Source: UBA969 sp041694635 (GTDB lineage Bacteria > Planctomycetota > Planctomycetia > Gemmatales > Gemmataceae). From it: a stretch of 64,000 nt of DNA. A model generated the notes under the pieces. The model worked only from the letters and a program-made list of their open reading frames with translations, was not told the origin of the DNA and did no database searches. The translations under genes and the position numbers were made by a program. Of the stretch, positions 7,522 through 17,044 are shown piece by piece (within the stretch, counting starts at the first letter, position 1; every line of letters starts with the position of its first letter). The stretch lies in NCBI GenBank assembly GCA_041694635.1, contig JBDNHI010000096.1:30522-94521 (forward strand). The letters are read 5' to 3'.

Positions 7522-9321
7522 ATGTTTGGCTACCATCAGAAATATCTAAGAATCGATGTTGGAACCGAAACTGCAACTGAAATAAAGATTCCAGAAACCG
7601 TTCTGCGCAATTATATAGGTGGAGTCGGCCTAGGCACTTGGATTTTAATGCAAGAATCAAGCCCCAAAATGGCAAGCCTAAGTCCCCAAGCACCCTTGAT
7701 TTTTTGCTTTAGCCCCTTGGTAGGAACTTCCCTCACCACCTCTGCAAAATTTGCGGTTATAGCTAAATCGCCTTTAACTAACCGAATAAGTGATGCCTTA
7801 TCTTCATCGCATTTTGCAATTGAAGCAAAAAAAACAGGTTACGATGCCCTCGTCATTATCGGGAAAAGTTTAACTAAAAAAGTACTGATTATTGAAGACG
7901 GCAGAATTTCATTTCAATGTGCCGATGCTCTTTCTGGTTTAAGTTCTCTCGCTACTTCCGAGGCCTTGCATAAGATTTTGGGTTCGGGCTTTCAAATTGC
8001 AGCAATCGGCTTGGCAGGTGAAAATCAGGTTCTTTTCGCTAATTTAAGTCACGAAAGAAGGCACGCAGGTCGAGGCGGCTTAGGCGCTGTTTTAGGGTCC
8101 AAAAATATCAAAGCCATTGCGGTTAAAGGTTCTTTTAGAATCCCCGTTGCAGAACCTGCCAAAGTTGTCGAAAAAGCTCGAGATCTTTCTACAAAAAGCT
8201 TTGGCCCCGCTACAGCAAAGTATCGTGAGTTAGGCACCGTTTCAAACCTTCTGGTTTTTAACAGACTTTCTGTTCTACCCACTAGAAATTTTCAGGAAGG
8301 GCACTTCGAGGGAGTTCAAAAACAAGACTTCCAACACTTAGATCAAGTTAAAAAAATAACTCGACATTCGTGCGCTGCTTGTACAATTGGCTGTGAACAT
8401 ATTTTTGCAAGTAAAAACGGCAAGGTGCGAATCGAATATGAAAGTATGTTTGCCCTTGGTTCCCTCTGTGGTATCGAAAACCCCGAAGATATTGCAGATG
8501 CAGTGGGTCTTTGCGATGAATTAGGGCTAGACACGATTTCAAGCGGAGGCACGCTTGCTTTTGCTATGGAGTGTGTGGAAAAGAAAATTCTAGATGAACC
8601 CTGGTTGAAATTTGGATCGATTGATGCTGTCAAAAAAGCCCTTCACTTAATTGCAAATCGACAAGGATTGGGGGAAATTCTTTGTCTGGGAAGTAGGCAG
8701 GCTGCCCTTATTATTGGCCATAACTCTATCGCCTTCGCACCCCAAGTTAAAGGGCTCGAAATGCCAGGCTATGAACCCCGAGGCTTGCAAACTATGGCGC
8801 TTGGCCTTGCGGTCGCTACCCGAGGAGCCGATCATAATCGGTCTGGTGCTTATGAATCCGATTTTTCTCCTCTTCCTGAGGGTGGTTTTGATGACTCCGC
8901 CTTAGCAACGAATGCGGTAGAATCTGAAAACCGTAGTGCTTTGATCGATTCTTTAATCCTTTGTAAGTTTTTGCGTGGAGTCTTCTCTAATCTTTTTCTG
9001 GAAAGTGCCCAACTTCTTTCTCTCGTCACCGGTTGGAATATGACCGAAAACGAACTTAAATTATCTGCGGAGCGAATCGTTACTATTAAAAAACTTTTCA
9101 ACATTCGAGAAGGTTGGCAAGCCGATGAAGATACCTTGCCCCAAAGGTTTTTAACCGAAACCTTGCAAACTCAATCGGGCGGGCAGAATTCTCTCACCGC
9201 TTTTTCCCTTAACGCAAGAATTCAAGCTTATTACTCTGCCAGAAACTGGACCAACTCGGGTTTGATCGGCGATCAGGAATTAGCCCGGCTTGGTCTAAAT
9301 GATTCTACTTCAACTTTTTAA
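7522..9321 (+). CDS. aldehyde:ferredoxin oxidoreductase-family tungsto/molybdopterin enzyme
   Basis: AOR-family enzymes oxidise aldehydes to acids with ferredoxin, using a pterin-bound tungsten (or molybdenum) and one 4Fe-4S cluster. The 599-residue protein has the usual length. Its N-terminal domain contains the Y-I-G-G-V-G-L-G-T pterin-binding segment (near residue 33), and R-R-H-A-G-R-G-G-L-G-A-V-L-G-S-K follows near residue 180. Cluster ligands are Cys284, Cys287 and Cys291 (C-A-A-C-T-I-G-C) and probably the later Cys in L-I-L-C-K-F. The physiological substrate cannot be read from sequence. mobA follows after 36 bp, so a shared transcript for enzyme and cofactor maturation is likely. Confidence 0.92.
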   Translation: MFGYHQKYLRIDVGTETATEIKIPETVLRNYIGGVGLGTWILMQESSPKMASLSPQAPLIFCFSPLVGTSLTTSAKFAVIAKSPLTNRISDALSSSHFAIEAKKTGYDALVIIGKSLTKKVLIIEDGRISFQCADALSGLSSLATSEALHKILGSGFQIAAIGLAGENQVLFANLSHERRHAGRGGLGAVLGSKNIKAIAVKGSFRIPVAEPAKVVEKARDLSTKSFGPATAKYRELGTVSNLLVFNRLSVLPTRNFQEGHFEGVQKQDFQHLDQVKKITRHSCAACTIGCEHIFASKNGKVRIEYESMFALGSLCGIENPEDIADAVGLCDELGLDTISSGGTLAFAMECVEKKILDEPWLKFGSIDAVKKALHLIANRQGLGEILCLGSRQAALIIGHNSIAFAPQVKGLEMPGYEPRGLQTMALGLAVATRGADHNRSGAYESDFSPLPEGGFDDSALATNAVESENRSALIDSLILCKFLRGVFSNLFLESAQLLSLVTGWNMTENELKLSAERIVTIKKLFNIREGWQADEDTLPQRFLTETLQTQSGGQNSLTAFSLNARIQAYYSARNWTNSGLIGDQELARLGLNDSTSTF

Positions 9322-9357
9322 ATCATCGTTTTATGCATCAAGAAAGCTGAAATTATT

Positions 9358-9972
9358 ATGCAAACAGGCGGTATAATTCTCTGTGGCGGAAAAAGCAGCA
9401 GAATGGGCTCCTCTAAAGCACTCCTACCTTTCGGAAACGAAACCCTTTTACAGCGTATTGTTCGTATTATGAGCGAGGTTCTTTCTCCTATCGTTGTGGT
9501 AGCTGCCAAAGGCCAAGCCCTTCCTGCTTTGCCTAGGGAAGTAATTCTTCAAACCGATAGAGAGGAAGGGAAGGGCCCTTTAGAGGGGCTAGCAGCTGGC
9601 TTAGAAGCAATTCAAAACCAATGTGATGCCATTTTCCTCTCTTCTTGTGATGTCCCATTCCTCAAAAAAGACTTTGTTCTAGGCATGATTGCTAACCTTG
9701 GGGCTAGTAAAATGTGTATCCCGAAGACAGCAGGATTTTATCATCCCTTAGCGGCTGTTTATCGAGTGGAAATCCTTAAAGAAGTGACCGAATTGCTAAA
9801 AAAAGGCCAATTAAGGCCTTTTTTCCTGTTAGAAAAAGTCCAAGGAAAGGTCATTGAAGAACCAACACTAATCCAGTTTGACCCTTCCTTGTCCTCCCTT
9901 AGAAACTTGAATAATCAAGAAGATTTCAAGAAAGCCATCGAAGATTTTTGGGAAGAATCGTTTGAAAAATAA
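9358..9972 (+). CDS. mobA: molybdenum cofactor guanylyltransferase MobA
   Basis: MobA transfers GMP from GTP to molybdopterin to make the guanine dinucleotide cofactor. The 204-residue protein starts with the nucleotidyltransferase signature I-L-C-G-G-K-S-S-R-M-G and K-A-L-L-P-F-G. It also has G-P-L-E-G-L-A-A-G-L near residue 77 and the metal-binding S-C-D-V-P-F near residue 98. It sits just downstream of the AOR-family gene. Related MobA-like enzymes (for example cytidylyl-specific MocA) share this fold, so GTP specificity is inferred. Confidence 0.9.
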   Translation: MQTGGIILCGGKSSRMGSSKALLPFGNETLLQRIVRIMSEVLSPIVVVAAKGQALPALPREVILQTDREEGKGPLEGLAAGLEAIQNQCDAIFLSSCDVPFLKKDFVLGMIANLGASKMCIPKTAGFYHPLAAVYRVEILKEVTELLKKGQLRPFFLLEKVQGKVIEEPTLIQFDPSLSSLRNLNNQEDFKKAIEDFWEESFEK

Positions 9973-10339
9973 ATCTGCAAATGTCTCAAATTTAGTAAAT
10001 TCTTTGGGCTGGATTCTTAATAACAAGAATGGGACTGGCCCTTACCGTTTGAAAATAACTCTTTTGACCCTTAAATTTGTCTATCTAATAATCTATTACC
10101 AAATTAAATTGCAGATTTTTAATTGTTGGCTCATATATTGCTCAAGTCTTCATTCATAGTTTATTATCAACTGATTTCATAATTTTTATCTATAAGTCTT
10201 GGGAAATTTTATTGAAATGATTTTAGTTTAAAGTTAGTTTTTCAGTTTCTAATTGCTAACATAATTATGTCGATTTTAAATTCAAAATCTTTTACTTGAA
10301 TTTTAAAGTATGAGATTGGGCAACTTCCGAGAGGATACA
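9973..10339. other. AT-rich non-coding gap before the act-cox operon
   Basis: About 370 bp with no convincing gene. A 65-codon frame at 9962-10159 has low-complexity hydrophobic content and no ribosome site. The region must hold the promoter of the act-cox operon, but I cannot fix a -35/-10 pair with confidence because of the A/T richness. Confidence 0.5.
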
Positions 10340-11017
10340 ATGCCACAAGCTTTTCCCCGTTACGCAAATGTTCTTACTTGGGTTGTTATTATTGGTTCAG
10401 TAGTAGGGGTATCTACCCTAGGTGCTTCCGTTATGGTTTTTGCAAGAACACCTTATGCAACTCACAAAGCAGTAGCCTACACCCAGCCAGTCCAATTTAG
10501 TCACGCCCACCATGTTAATGGCTTGGGTATTGATTGTAGATATTGTCATAACTCGGTTGAAGAATCGAACTATGCGAACATCCCCCCAACAAAGACTTGT
10601 ATGAATTGTCATTCCCAAATTTGGGTTGGTTCAAAGATGCTTGAGCCCGTGCGAGAAAGTTATCGAACTGGAAAGTCGCTTGAATGGCATAAAATTCATC
10701 GCCTTTCCGATTATGTTTATTTTGATCATAGTATTCATGTGACCAAAGGTATTGGCTGTGTCTCTTGTCACGGTCGAGTTGATCAAATGCAAGCCGTTTA
10801 CCAAAATGGTACACTTCTAATGGAATGGTGCTTAGATTGCCATCGTGCTCCTGAGAAACATCTTAGGCCGCGTGATCAGGTGTTTAATATGAGCTTCAAA
10901 CCTGAGGATATGACACAAGAAAGCGGCTCGCCTCACACGCAGGCAACTCTTGGTTCAATGCTTAGAACGAAGTATGATATCCGTAGTCTCATCGAGTGCT
11001 CAACATGTCATCGTTGA
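10340..11017 (+). CDS. actA: alternative complex III subunit ActA, pentaheme cytochrome c
   Basis: ActA is the periplasmic multiheme subunit of alternative complex III, passing electrons from the Fe-S subunit toward cytochrome c or oxidase. The protein of about 225 residues has one N-terminal membrane anchor and exactly five CxxCH motifs: C-R-Y-C-H, C-M-N-C-H, C-V-S-C-H, C-L-D-C-H and, at the very end, C-S-T-C-H. The pattern matches the pentaheme ActA. The ATG at 10340 is supported by GAGG 5 nt upstream; the frame runs back to 10310. It is the first gene of a canonical actABCDEF order. Confidence 0.95.
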   Translation: MPQAFPRYANVLTWVVIIGSVVGVSTLGASVMVFARTPYATHKAVAYTQPVQFSHAHHVNGLGIDCRYCHNSVEESNYANIPPTKTCMNCHSQIWVGSKMLEPVRESYRTGKSLEWHKIHRLSDYVYFDHSIHVTKGIGCVSCHGRVDQMQAVYQNGTLLMEWCLDCHRAPEKHLRPRDQVFNMSFKPEDMTQESGSPHTQATLGSMLRTKYDIRSLIECSTCHR

Positions 11018-11037
11018 ACAATAAAGAAAAAGAAATC

Positions 11038-14000
11038 ATGGACCTCGAAACCGTTTTGCAAAAACTCGAGAACACTGATGGAAAACAATACTGGCGCAGC
11101 CTAGATGAACTCGCTCAAGGCGAGGGATTCCAAGAGATGATCCAGCGTGAGTTTCCTCGTCAGGCGGCCGAGTGGACAGACCCTGTAACAAGGCGTCATT
11201 TTCTCACCCTGATGGGTGCTTCACTTGCCCTTGCTGGGTTAAGTGGGTGCAGGCCTCCAGGCGGGAAGATTGTCCCTAACATTAAAGACCCCGAAGGTGT
11301 AACCCCAGGGAAATCTATGTTCTTTGCCACTGCTATGCCTTTAGCAGGGTATGGTAACGGTTTGCTCGCCGAAAGTAATCAAGGTAGGCCAACGAAAATT
11401 GAAGGTAATATAGATCATCCTTCGAGTTTGGGTGCTACTGATGTATTTGCGCAAGCTTCCGTTTTAGGTCTCTATGATCCCGACCGCGAATCTGGTCTTA
11501 CTCATTTAGGTCGTCCTAAATCTTGGGATGATGTTGTTGCTAGTATCAAGTCTGAACTTGCAAAGTTACCAAAAGGTAAAGGTTTTTATTTAATTACCGA
11601 TACTATTACCTCCCCCTCTTTGGTTGATCAGTTAAGTAATGAGTTTTTCAAAGATTACCCAGAAGTGCAGTGGGTTCAGCACGAACCTAGTGCTTCAGAT
11701 AACGGCATAGAAGGGTTGTCAAAGGCATTTGGTTCTGCTTGCCAGCCGATTTACAAGGTTAGTGCTGCAGATGTTATTTTGTCTTTAGATGCAGACCTTT
11801 TAAGTCGTGGGCCAGCTCACTTGCGCTACACAAGAGAATTTTCTTCTCGTCGTGACCTCGAAAAACTTGACAAAATGAACCGTATGTATGTTGCGGAAAG
11901 CACGCTTACAAACACCGGCGTAAAAGCTGATCATCGACTCGCTTTGCGAGCTATGGAAATTGAACGGTTTGCTTACTTGATCGCTTTCTACCTTAAAGTC
12001 GATGATGTGGCTGAACCAAAGGGCTTGTCTGCTGAATCTAGACGCTTTGCAGAAATTGCTGCCGAAGACCTTGCTGCCCGTGGAAAGGGCACAACCTTAG
12101 TCATCGTTGGCGATGAGCAACCCGAATCGGTTCATATCATTGTCGCAGCCATCAACGAAAAGTTAGGAAATAACGGGAAAACTGTTTCCTACATTGATCC
12201 AGTTCACGCAAAACCAGGTGAAAGATCAAAATCTTTGCGTGGTTTGGTTGACGATATGAACCTCGGCAAAGTTAAGGTGCTATTTGTGTGGGGCGCAAAC
12301 CCTGTTTACTCGATGCCTGCCGACCTTAAGTTTAAAGAAGCGTTTGAAAAAGTGCCTTTACGCTACCGTATGGGATTATTCCACGATGAAACATCGAGGT
12401 TAAGTCACTGGCATATTCCTGATAGTCATTTTCTTGAATCTTGGGGAGATGTTAGGGCATTTGATGGAACTGCAACGGTAATACAACCGTTGATAGCTCC
12501 CTTGTATTTTGGCAGAAATTTTCAAGAATTGCTTTCCGGGCTTTCTGAAAGACCTAATCGTGATGCCAGCGCTATCGTTAAAGACTATTGGAAAAATTGG
12601 TACGAAGCACCTGGGCAAACTGCAATTAGGAGTTCCGTTCCTTTCGAGAAGTTTTATCGTAAATCACTGCACGATGGCTTGGTTGAAGGGTCACGAGCTG
12701 CAATTAAATCAGTAAAACTTTTGGTTGAAGCGGTACGAGCTGCAAGTAAGAAGTTTGAAGCTTCCCCCGAATGGAAGGAAGGTTCTAAGGATAACCTTGA
12801 AATTACTTTCCGCCCCGATGAATCTGTATTTGATGGCAGGTTTGCAAATAACGGTTGGTTGCTTGAGTTGCCTAAGTCGACGACCAAGATAACTTGGGAC
12901 AACGCAGCGATTATGAGCTTCAAAACAGCGATTGAGCTGGGCGTTTCTCTCAAAACCGAAAAGCGTCCCGAGCTTGAAGATGGGGTTTATCGATCTCCCG
13001 CAAGTTCTTTTGGTTTTACAGGTGGCGAACACGGTAGGGCTTATGTCGATACCATCAAGCTAAGTGTTCAAGGCCGTGAATTGGTTATGCCCGTTTGGGT
13101 GGTTCCGGGTCAGCCAGATAATAGTATTAATGTACAACTTGGTTATGGTAGAGAGCGTGCAGGAAAAGTAGGCACCCGCGATGTAGGTGCGGATGTTTAT
13201 AAAATCAGAACATCTTCTGATCCTTGGAACGCACTTGGATTAAAAGCAGTTTTAACTGGAAAACAGCATATCTTGGCTTGTACTCAAAGTCATCATTATA
13301 TGGAAGGTCGTCATTTGGTTCGGTCTGGTACCGTTGCTGGCAGCATAGAAAATGATAAATGGGTTGAGGAAATGGGGCCCGAAGCTCACTTGGCACACGA
13401 AGGCCACGGTCACGAAGGTCACGACCATAAGCACGATGATCATAAAGAAGAGCAAGGGAAAACCAGATTAAGTATGTTGCCTGAGATTGTCTCCGAAAAA
13501 TATGCCTACAAACAGCATAAGTGGGGGATGATTATCAACTTGACAACTTGTACCGGGTGTTCGGCTTGTTCCATTGCTTGTCAGGCTGAAAATAATATTC
13601 CTGTTGTTGGTAAACTTGAAGTCACTCGCGGTCGAGAAATGCATTGGATTCGTATCGATCGATACTTTGAAGGTAATCCACTTAAACCTAATCAGCTTAA
13701 AGCGCATTATCAACCCGTGCCTTGCCAACAGTGCGAAAATGCTCCTTGTGAACAGGTGTGCCCTGTTGCAGCTACGGTTCATAGTTACGATGGTTTGAAT
13801 GATATGGTTTACAACCGTTGTGTAGGTACCCGTTATTGTTCGAATAACTGCCCCTACAAAGTTCGAAGGTTTAACTTCCTTCAATACACCGATTATGCAT
13901 CGGTTTCGATGAAGATGGTAAACAACCCAGATGTCACGGTAAGAAGTCGTGGCGTGATGGAGAAGTGTAATTACTGTGTCCAGCGAATTCGAGCAGCAGA

Positions 14001-14307
14001 AATTGAAGCTGAAAAACGAGGCAAGCTTAAAGCCGAGCGGGAAAATAGAGCCCTTGATCGTGCGAAAGATTGTCAGATCCAAGATGGCGAAATTGTTACT
14101 GCTTGTCAGGCTGCCTGCCCTGCAAACGCCATCGTTTTTGGCGACCTCAAAGATGTAAACAGCAAGGTAGCTAAAATTCAAAAGAATAGTGGCAAATTTA
14201 ATTACAGCATCCTCAGCGAATTAAATACTAACCCCCGTACCACCTATTTGGCGGAAGTCCGTAATCCAAACCCCAAGCTGGTTTCCAGTGGAAAGGGACA
14301 TGCTTAA
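11038..14307 (+). CDS. actB: alternative complex III subunit ActB, Mo-enzyme-like plus Fe-S domains
   Basis: ActB is the large periplasmic subunit of alternative complex III. The protein of about 1089 residues has a Tat-type signal near residue 60 (R-R-H-F-L-T-L-M-G, then L-S-G-C). A molybdopterin oxidoreductase-like domain follows, which in this family carries no Mo cofactor. The C-terminal ferredoxin-like domain has four Cys groups: C-T-G-C-S-A-C-S-I-A-C, C-Q-Q-C-E-N-A-P-C-E-Q-V-C-P, C-V-G-T-R-Y-C-S-N-N-C-P, and a final set C-N-Y-C with C-Q-A-A-C-P. A His-rich insertion (coding bases about 13385-13447) separates the two halves. Starts at 10996 (GTG) and 11005 are also in frame but overlap actA. 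Confidence 0.95.
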   Translation: MDLETVLQKLENTDGKQYWRSLDELAQGEGFQEMIQREFPRQAAEWTDPVTRRHFLTLMGASLALAGLSGCRPPGGKIVPNIKDPEGVTPGKSMFFATAMPLAGYGNGLLAESNQGRPTKIEGNIDHPSSLGATDVFAQASVLGLYDPDRESGLTHLGRPKSWDDVVASIKSELAKLPKGKGFYLITDTITSPSLVDQLSNEFFKDYPEVQWVQHEPSASDNGIEGLSKAFGSACQPIYKVSAADVILSLDADLLSRGPAHLRYTREFSSRRDLEKLDKMNRMYVAESTLTNTGVKADHRLALRAMEIERFAYLIAFYLKVDDVAEPKGLSAESRRFAEIAAEDLAARGKGTTLVIVGDEQPESVHIIVAAINEKLGNNGKTVSYIDPVHAKPGERSKSLRGLVDDMNLGKVKVLFVWGANPVYSMPADLKFKEAFEKVPLRYRMGLFHDETSRLSHWHIPDSHFLESWGDVRAFDGTATVIQPLIAPLYFGRNFQELLSGLSERPNRDASAIVKDYWKNWYEAPGQTAIRSSVPFEKFYRKSLHDGLVEGSRAAIKSVKLLVEAVRAASKKFEASPEWKEGSKDNLEITFRPDESVFDGRFANNGWLLELPKSTTKITWDNAAIMSFKTAIELGVSLKTEKRPELEDGVYRSPASSFGFTGGEHGRAYVDTIKLSVQGRELVMPVWVVPGQPDNSINVQLGYGRERAGKVGTRDVGADVYKIRTSSDPWNALGLKAVLTGKQHILACTQSHHYMEGRHLVRSGTVAGSIENDKWVEEMGPEAHLAHEGHGHEGHDHKHDDHKEEQGKTRLSMLPEIVSEKYAYKQHKWGMIINLTTCTGCSACSIACQAENNIPVVGKLEVTRGREMHWIRIDRYFEGNPLKPNQLKAHYQPVPCQQCENAPCEQVCPVAATVHSYDGLNDMVYNRCVGTRYCSNNCPYKVRRFNFLQYTDYASVSMKMVNNPDVTVRSRGVMEKCNYCVQRIRAAEIEAEKRGKLKAERENRALDRAKDCQIQDGEIVTACQAACPANAIVFGDLKDVNSKVAKIQKNSGKFNYSILSELNTNPRTTYLAEVRNPNPKLVSSGKGHA

Positions 14308-14310
14308 GCC

Positions 14311-15735
14311 ATGGCAACCGAAGTAGACCCAAAAGTACGAGTCGATAAACAACCACCTATGCTAGGTGGCGACTATACCTTTGATAGCCTTACAAAAAAA
14401 ATTACCAATGTGATTTTTGCAGCCACCCCTAAAGGCTGGATTATTGGTTTTTCAATCGCCTTTATGATTCTTCAGGTGCTTTTAGTTTCCGTTACCTACC
14501 TTCTTTACGAAGGTATTGGTATTTGGGGCGTGAATGTTCCTGTAGGCTGGGGCTTTGATATTGTAAACTTCGTTTGGTGGATCGGTATTGGTCACGCAGG
14601 TACTCTTATTTCAGCTATTTTGCTTTTGTTCCATCAAACTTGGCGAACTTCAATCAACCGTTTCGCAGAAGCTATGACCCTGTTTGCAGTTGCTTGTGCT
14701 GGCCTTTATCCTTTGGCCCATATGGGACGGCCTTGGTTTGCTTACTGGTTGCTTCCTTACCCTAATACGATGCAACTTTGGCCTCAGTTCCGAAGCCCAC
14801 TCGAGTGGGATGTTTTTGCAGTTTCAACCTATTTTCTTGTTTCTTTAACCTTCTGGTATATTGGTTTGATCCCCGACTTTGCTTCCATTCGTGATCAAAC
14901 ACCCAATAAATTTCTCAAGATGATTTACGGCGCTTTATCTCTTGGCTGGCGTGGCGGTTCGATGCACTGGCATCGTTATGAAACCGCTTACCTTATGCTT
15001 GCGGGGCTTAGTACCCCTCTTGTGCTTTCGGTTCATACCATTGTTAGTTTTGACTTTGCTGTTGCGAACTTGCCCGGTTGGCACGCAACGATTTTCCCCC
15101 CGTACTTCGTTGCGGGTGCGGTTTATTCCGGCTTTGCTATGGTTATTAACCTCGCTGTTCCTATTCGACATTTCTATGGAATGAAAGATTTCATCACTGA
15201 CAAGCATATGGATAATATGGCGAAAATTATGCTTACCACCGGCTTAATGGTTTTCTATGGCTATGGTGTAGAAGCATTCATGGCTTATTACAGTGCTAAT
15301 GAATACGAACGCGACTTGATGATGAAGAACCGTGCCTTTGGCCCCTACGGTTATTTTTACTTTGCCTTGCTGTTCTGTAACGGCTTGATGCCTCAGGTAC
15401 TTTGGTTTAAGCGGGTCCGATCAAATGAATTTATTTTATTTGGTGTTTCTATTGTTGTAAATATTGGAATGTGGCTTGAACGCTTCGTGATTCTAATGAG
15501 TTTACAGCGTGATTTTCTGCCTTCTTCATGGGGTCAATACAGCCCAACTTTCTGGGATTTAAGTACCTTCTTCGGAACCTTTGGTTTGTTCTTAAGCTTG
15601 TTGTTTGTTTTCTGCAGAGTGTTGCCTATGATTTCGATCGCAGAAATGAAGCACCTTCTGCCACAATCTCATGTCCATCATCCTAAAGATGCTCATAATA
15701 CCGATTCTCACACTCCTCACGGAGGTAGCCATTAA
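14311..15735 (+). CDS. actC: alternative complex III subunit ActC, NrfD-like quinone-binding membrane protein
   Basis: ActC is a polytopic NrfD/PsrC-type subunit that anchors the Fe-S subunit and is thought to hold the quinol site. The 474-residue protein has about ten hydrophobic segments, including the conserved W-W-I-G-I-G-H-A-G-T-L-I-S-A-I-L-L block near residue 90 and the M-H-W-H-R-Y-E region near 215. Its cytoplasm-side tail is His-rich (H-V-H-H and H-T-P-H-G-G-S-H). It begins 3 bp after actB and overlaps the actD start by one base (TAATG). Confidence 0.95.
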   Translation: MATEVDPKVRVDKQPPMLGGDYTFDSLTKKITNVIFAATPKGWIIGFSIAFMILQVLLVSVTYLLYEGIGIWGVNVPVGWGFDIVNFVWWIGIGHAGTLISAILLLFHQTWRTSINRFAEAMTLFAVACAGLYPLAHMGRPWFAYWLLPYPNTMQLWPQFRSPLEWDVFAVSTYFLVSLTFWYIGLIPDFASIRDQTPNKFLKMIYGALSLGWRGGSMHWHRYETAYLMLAGLSTPLVLSVHTIVSFDFAVANLPGWHATIFPPYFVAGAVYSGFAMVINLAVPIRHFYGMKDFITDKHMDNMAKIMLTTGLMVFYGYGVEAFMAYYSANEYERDLMMKNRAFGPYGYFYFALLFCNGLMPQVLWFKRVRSNEFILFGVSIVVNIGMWLERFVILMSLQRDFLPSSWGQYSPTFWDLSTFFGTFGLFLSLLFVFCRVLPMISIAEMKHLLPQSHVHHPKDAHNTDSHTPHGGSH

Positions 15736-16316
15736 TGGAAGCTCCTAAAGTTAAAACTTATGGTTTAGTTGCAGAGTTCGAAACTCCTACAGAAATCGTT
15801 AATGCTGCAAACAAGGCAAGGGAAGAAGGCTACACTGTTATGGAAGCATACAGTCCTTTTCCTGTTGAAGATTTGCACGAAGCGGTTGGGTTTAAAAGAA
15901 CCAAACTTCCTTATATCGTTTTTTGTGGCGGGCTTACTGGTTTCCTTACCGCGATGACTTTGACCACGGTAACCTCAGGTGGTGCGCCTTCCTTTATGAC
16001 TCCATACATTCCAGATTGGTTCTATTATCCTTTAAATATTGGTGGTAGGTCACTAAATGCTTGGCAAGCATTTATCCCCCCAGAATTTGAGCTTACAGTT
16101 TTGTTTTCTTCGTTTACTGCTGTTTTGGCGATGTTGGCGCTTAATGGTTATCCTAAGCTTTATCACCCTTTGTTTAATGTTCCTAGGTTTTCTTTGGTTA
16201 CCTCTGATAGGTTCTTCCTCTGTATCGAGGCAATAGATCCTAAATTTGATATTCAGGGTACCAAGCAGTTTCTCGAAAGCTTAGATGCTTTTGAAGTTTC
16301 GGAGGTGCCTGAATAA
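15735..16316 (+). CDS. actD: alternative complex III subunit ActD (DUF3341)
   Basis: ActD is a small two-helix membrane subunit of alternative complex III with no cofactor. The 193-residue protein has the DUF3341 pattern: an N-terminal soluble part with E-A-Y-S-P-F-P-V-E near residue 38, then two transmembrane segments near residues 60-80 and 110-140, the latter preceded by W-Q-A-F-I-P-P-E-F-E. Start and stop codons overlap those of its neighbours by one base, indicating translational coupling. Confidence 0.93.
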   Translation: MEAPKVKTYGLVAEFETPTEIVNAANKAREEGYTVMEAYSPFPVEDLHEAVGFKRTKLPYIVFCGGLTGFLTAMTLTTVTSGGAPSFMTPYIPDWFYYPLNIGGRSLNAWQAFIPPEFELTVLFSSFTAVLAMLALNGYPKLYHPLFNVPRFSLVTSDRFFLCIEAIDPKFDIQGTKQFLESLDAFEVSEVPE

Positions 16317-17044
16317 TGTTTAAATCAATTAGAAAATACCTTATTGGATCATCTTACATATTAAATCTTTCAATCGCAGCTTTTATTGCTGCTGGAAGCT
16401 TGGGTTGCGGTAAGCAAGATATTGGCTGGGGCTTTTATCAGCAGATGGCGGAACAACCCAAAATCAAAATGCATGTCCCTTCTACTTTCTTTACAGATGG
16501 CCGTGGTAATCGACCTTATGAAGAAGGTACTGTTGCACGAGGAATGCTTTACGAAAATGAACATTTGTACTCGGGTTTAAAAGAAGGTGGCACCGTTACA
16601 GCTTGGAAAGATTTAAACCCTACCAAGGAAGTAATGACGATTGATCAAGCTAAATCCCCTTATTTCGAAACCTTCCCAATGGAAGTTACGGAAGAATTAA
16701 TACTCCGTGGTAAGGAAAGATTTAATATTTATTGCTCGGTTTGTCACGGAGTAACCGGGGCGGGCAATGGGATGATTGTTCAGCGTGGATACCTGCCACC
16801 TCCTAGCTTTTTTATCGATCATTCTCGTGGACTAAAATACTTAACCGGCGCTTCGGTTCCTTTGCCTGACGCTCCTGCTGGCTATTATTTCCAAGTCATT
16901 ACCAATGGATATGGCGGTATGGGTACTTACTCTGCACAGATTTCCCCTAAGGATCGATGGGCAATTATTGCTTACATTCGAGCTTTACAAGAAACCTTTA
17001 GTAAAGCATCTGGCCAGACTGTAGCCCAAAAGGAGGCCAAGTAA
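16316..17044 (+). CDS. actE: alternative complex III subunit ActE, monoheme cytochrome c lipoprotein
   Basis: ActE is a monoheme cytochrome c subunit of alternative complex III facing the periplasm. The 242-residue protein starts with a signal peptide and lipobox (G-S-L-G-C), so it is probably lipid-anchored. It has one heme motif, C-S-V-C-H-G-V-T-G-A-G-N-G near residue 140, and a later Met-containing segment (G-G-M-G-T-Y) that could supply the axial ligand. Both ends overlap the neighbouring genes by one base. Confidence 0.94.
   Translation: MFKSIRKYLIGSSYILNLSIAAFIAAGSLGCGKQDIGWGFYQQMAEQPKIKMHVPSTFFTDGRGNRPYEEGTVARGMLYENEHLYSGLKEGGTVTAWKDLNPTKEVMTIDQAKSPYFETFPMEVTEELILRGKERFNIYCSVCHGVTGAGNGMIVQRGYLPPPSFFIDHSRGLKYLTGASVPLPDAPAGYYFQVITNGYGGMGTYSAQISPKDRWAIIAYIRALQETFSKASGQTVAQKEAK

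Noticed and set aside
9962..10159. A 65-codon open frame after mobA
   Set aside because: It overlaps the end of mobA, has no ribosome site and low-complexity composition typical of AT-rich non-coding DNA.
13468..14181. A long antisense open frame within actB
   Set aside because: It is opposite the Fe-S domain of actB, which has clear cysteine motifs; the antisense product has no recognisable features.
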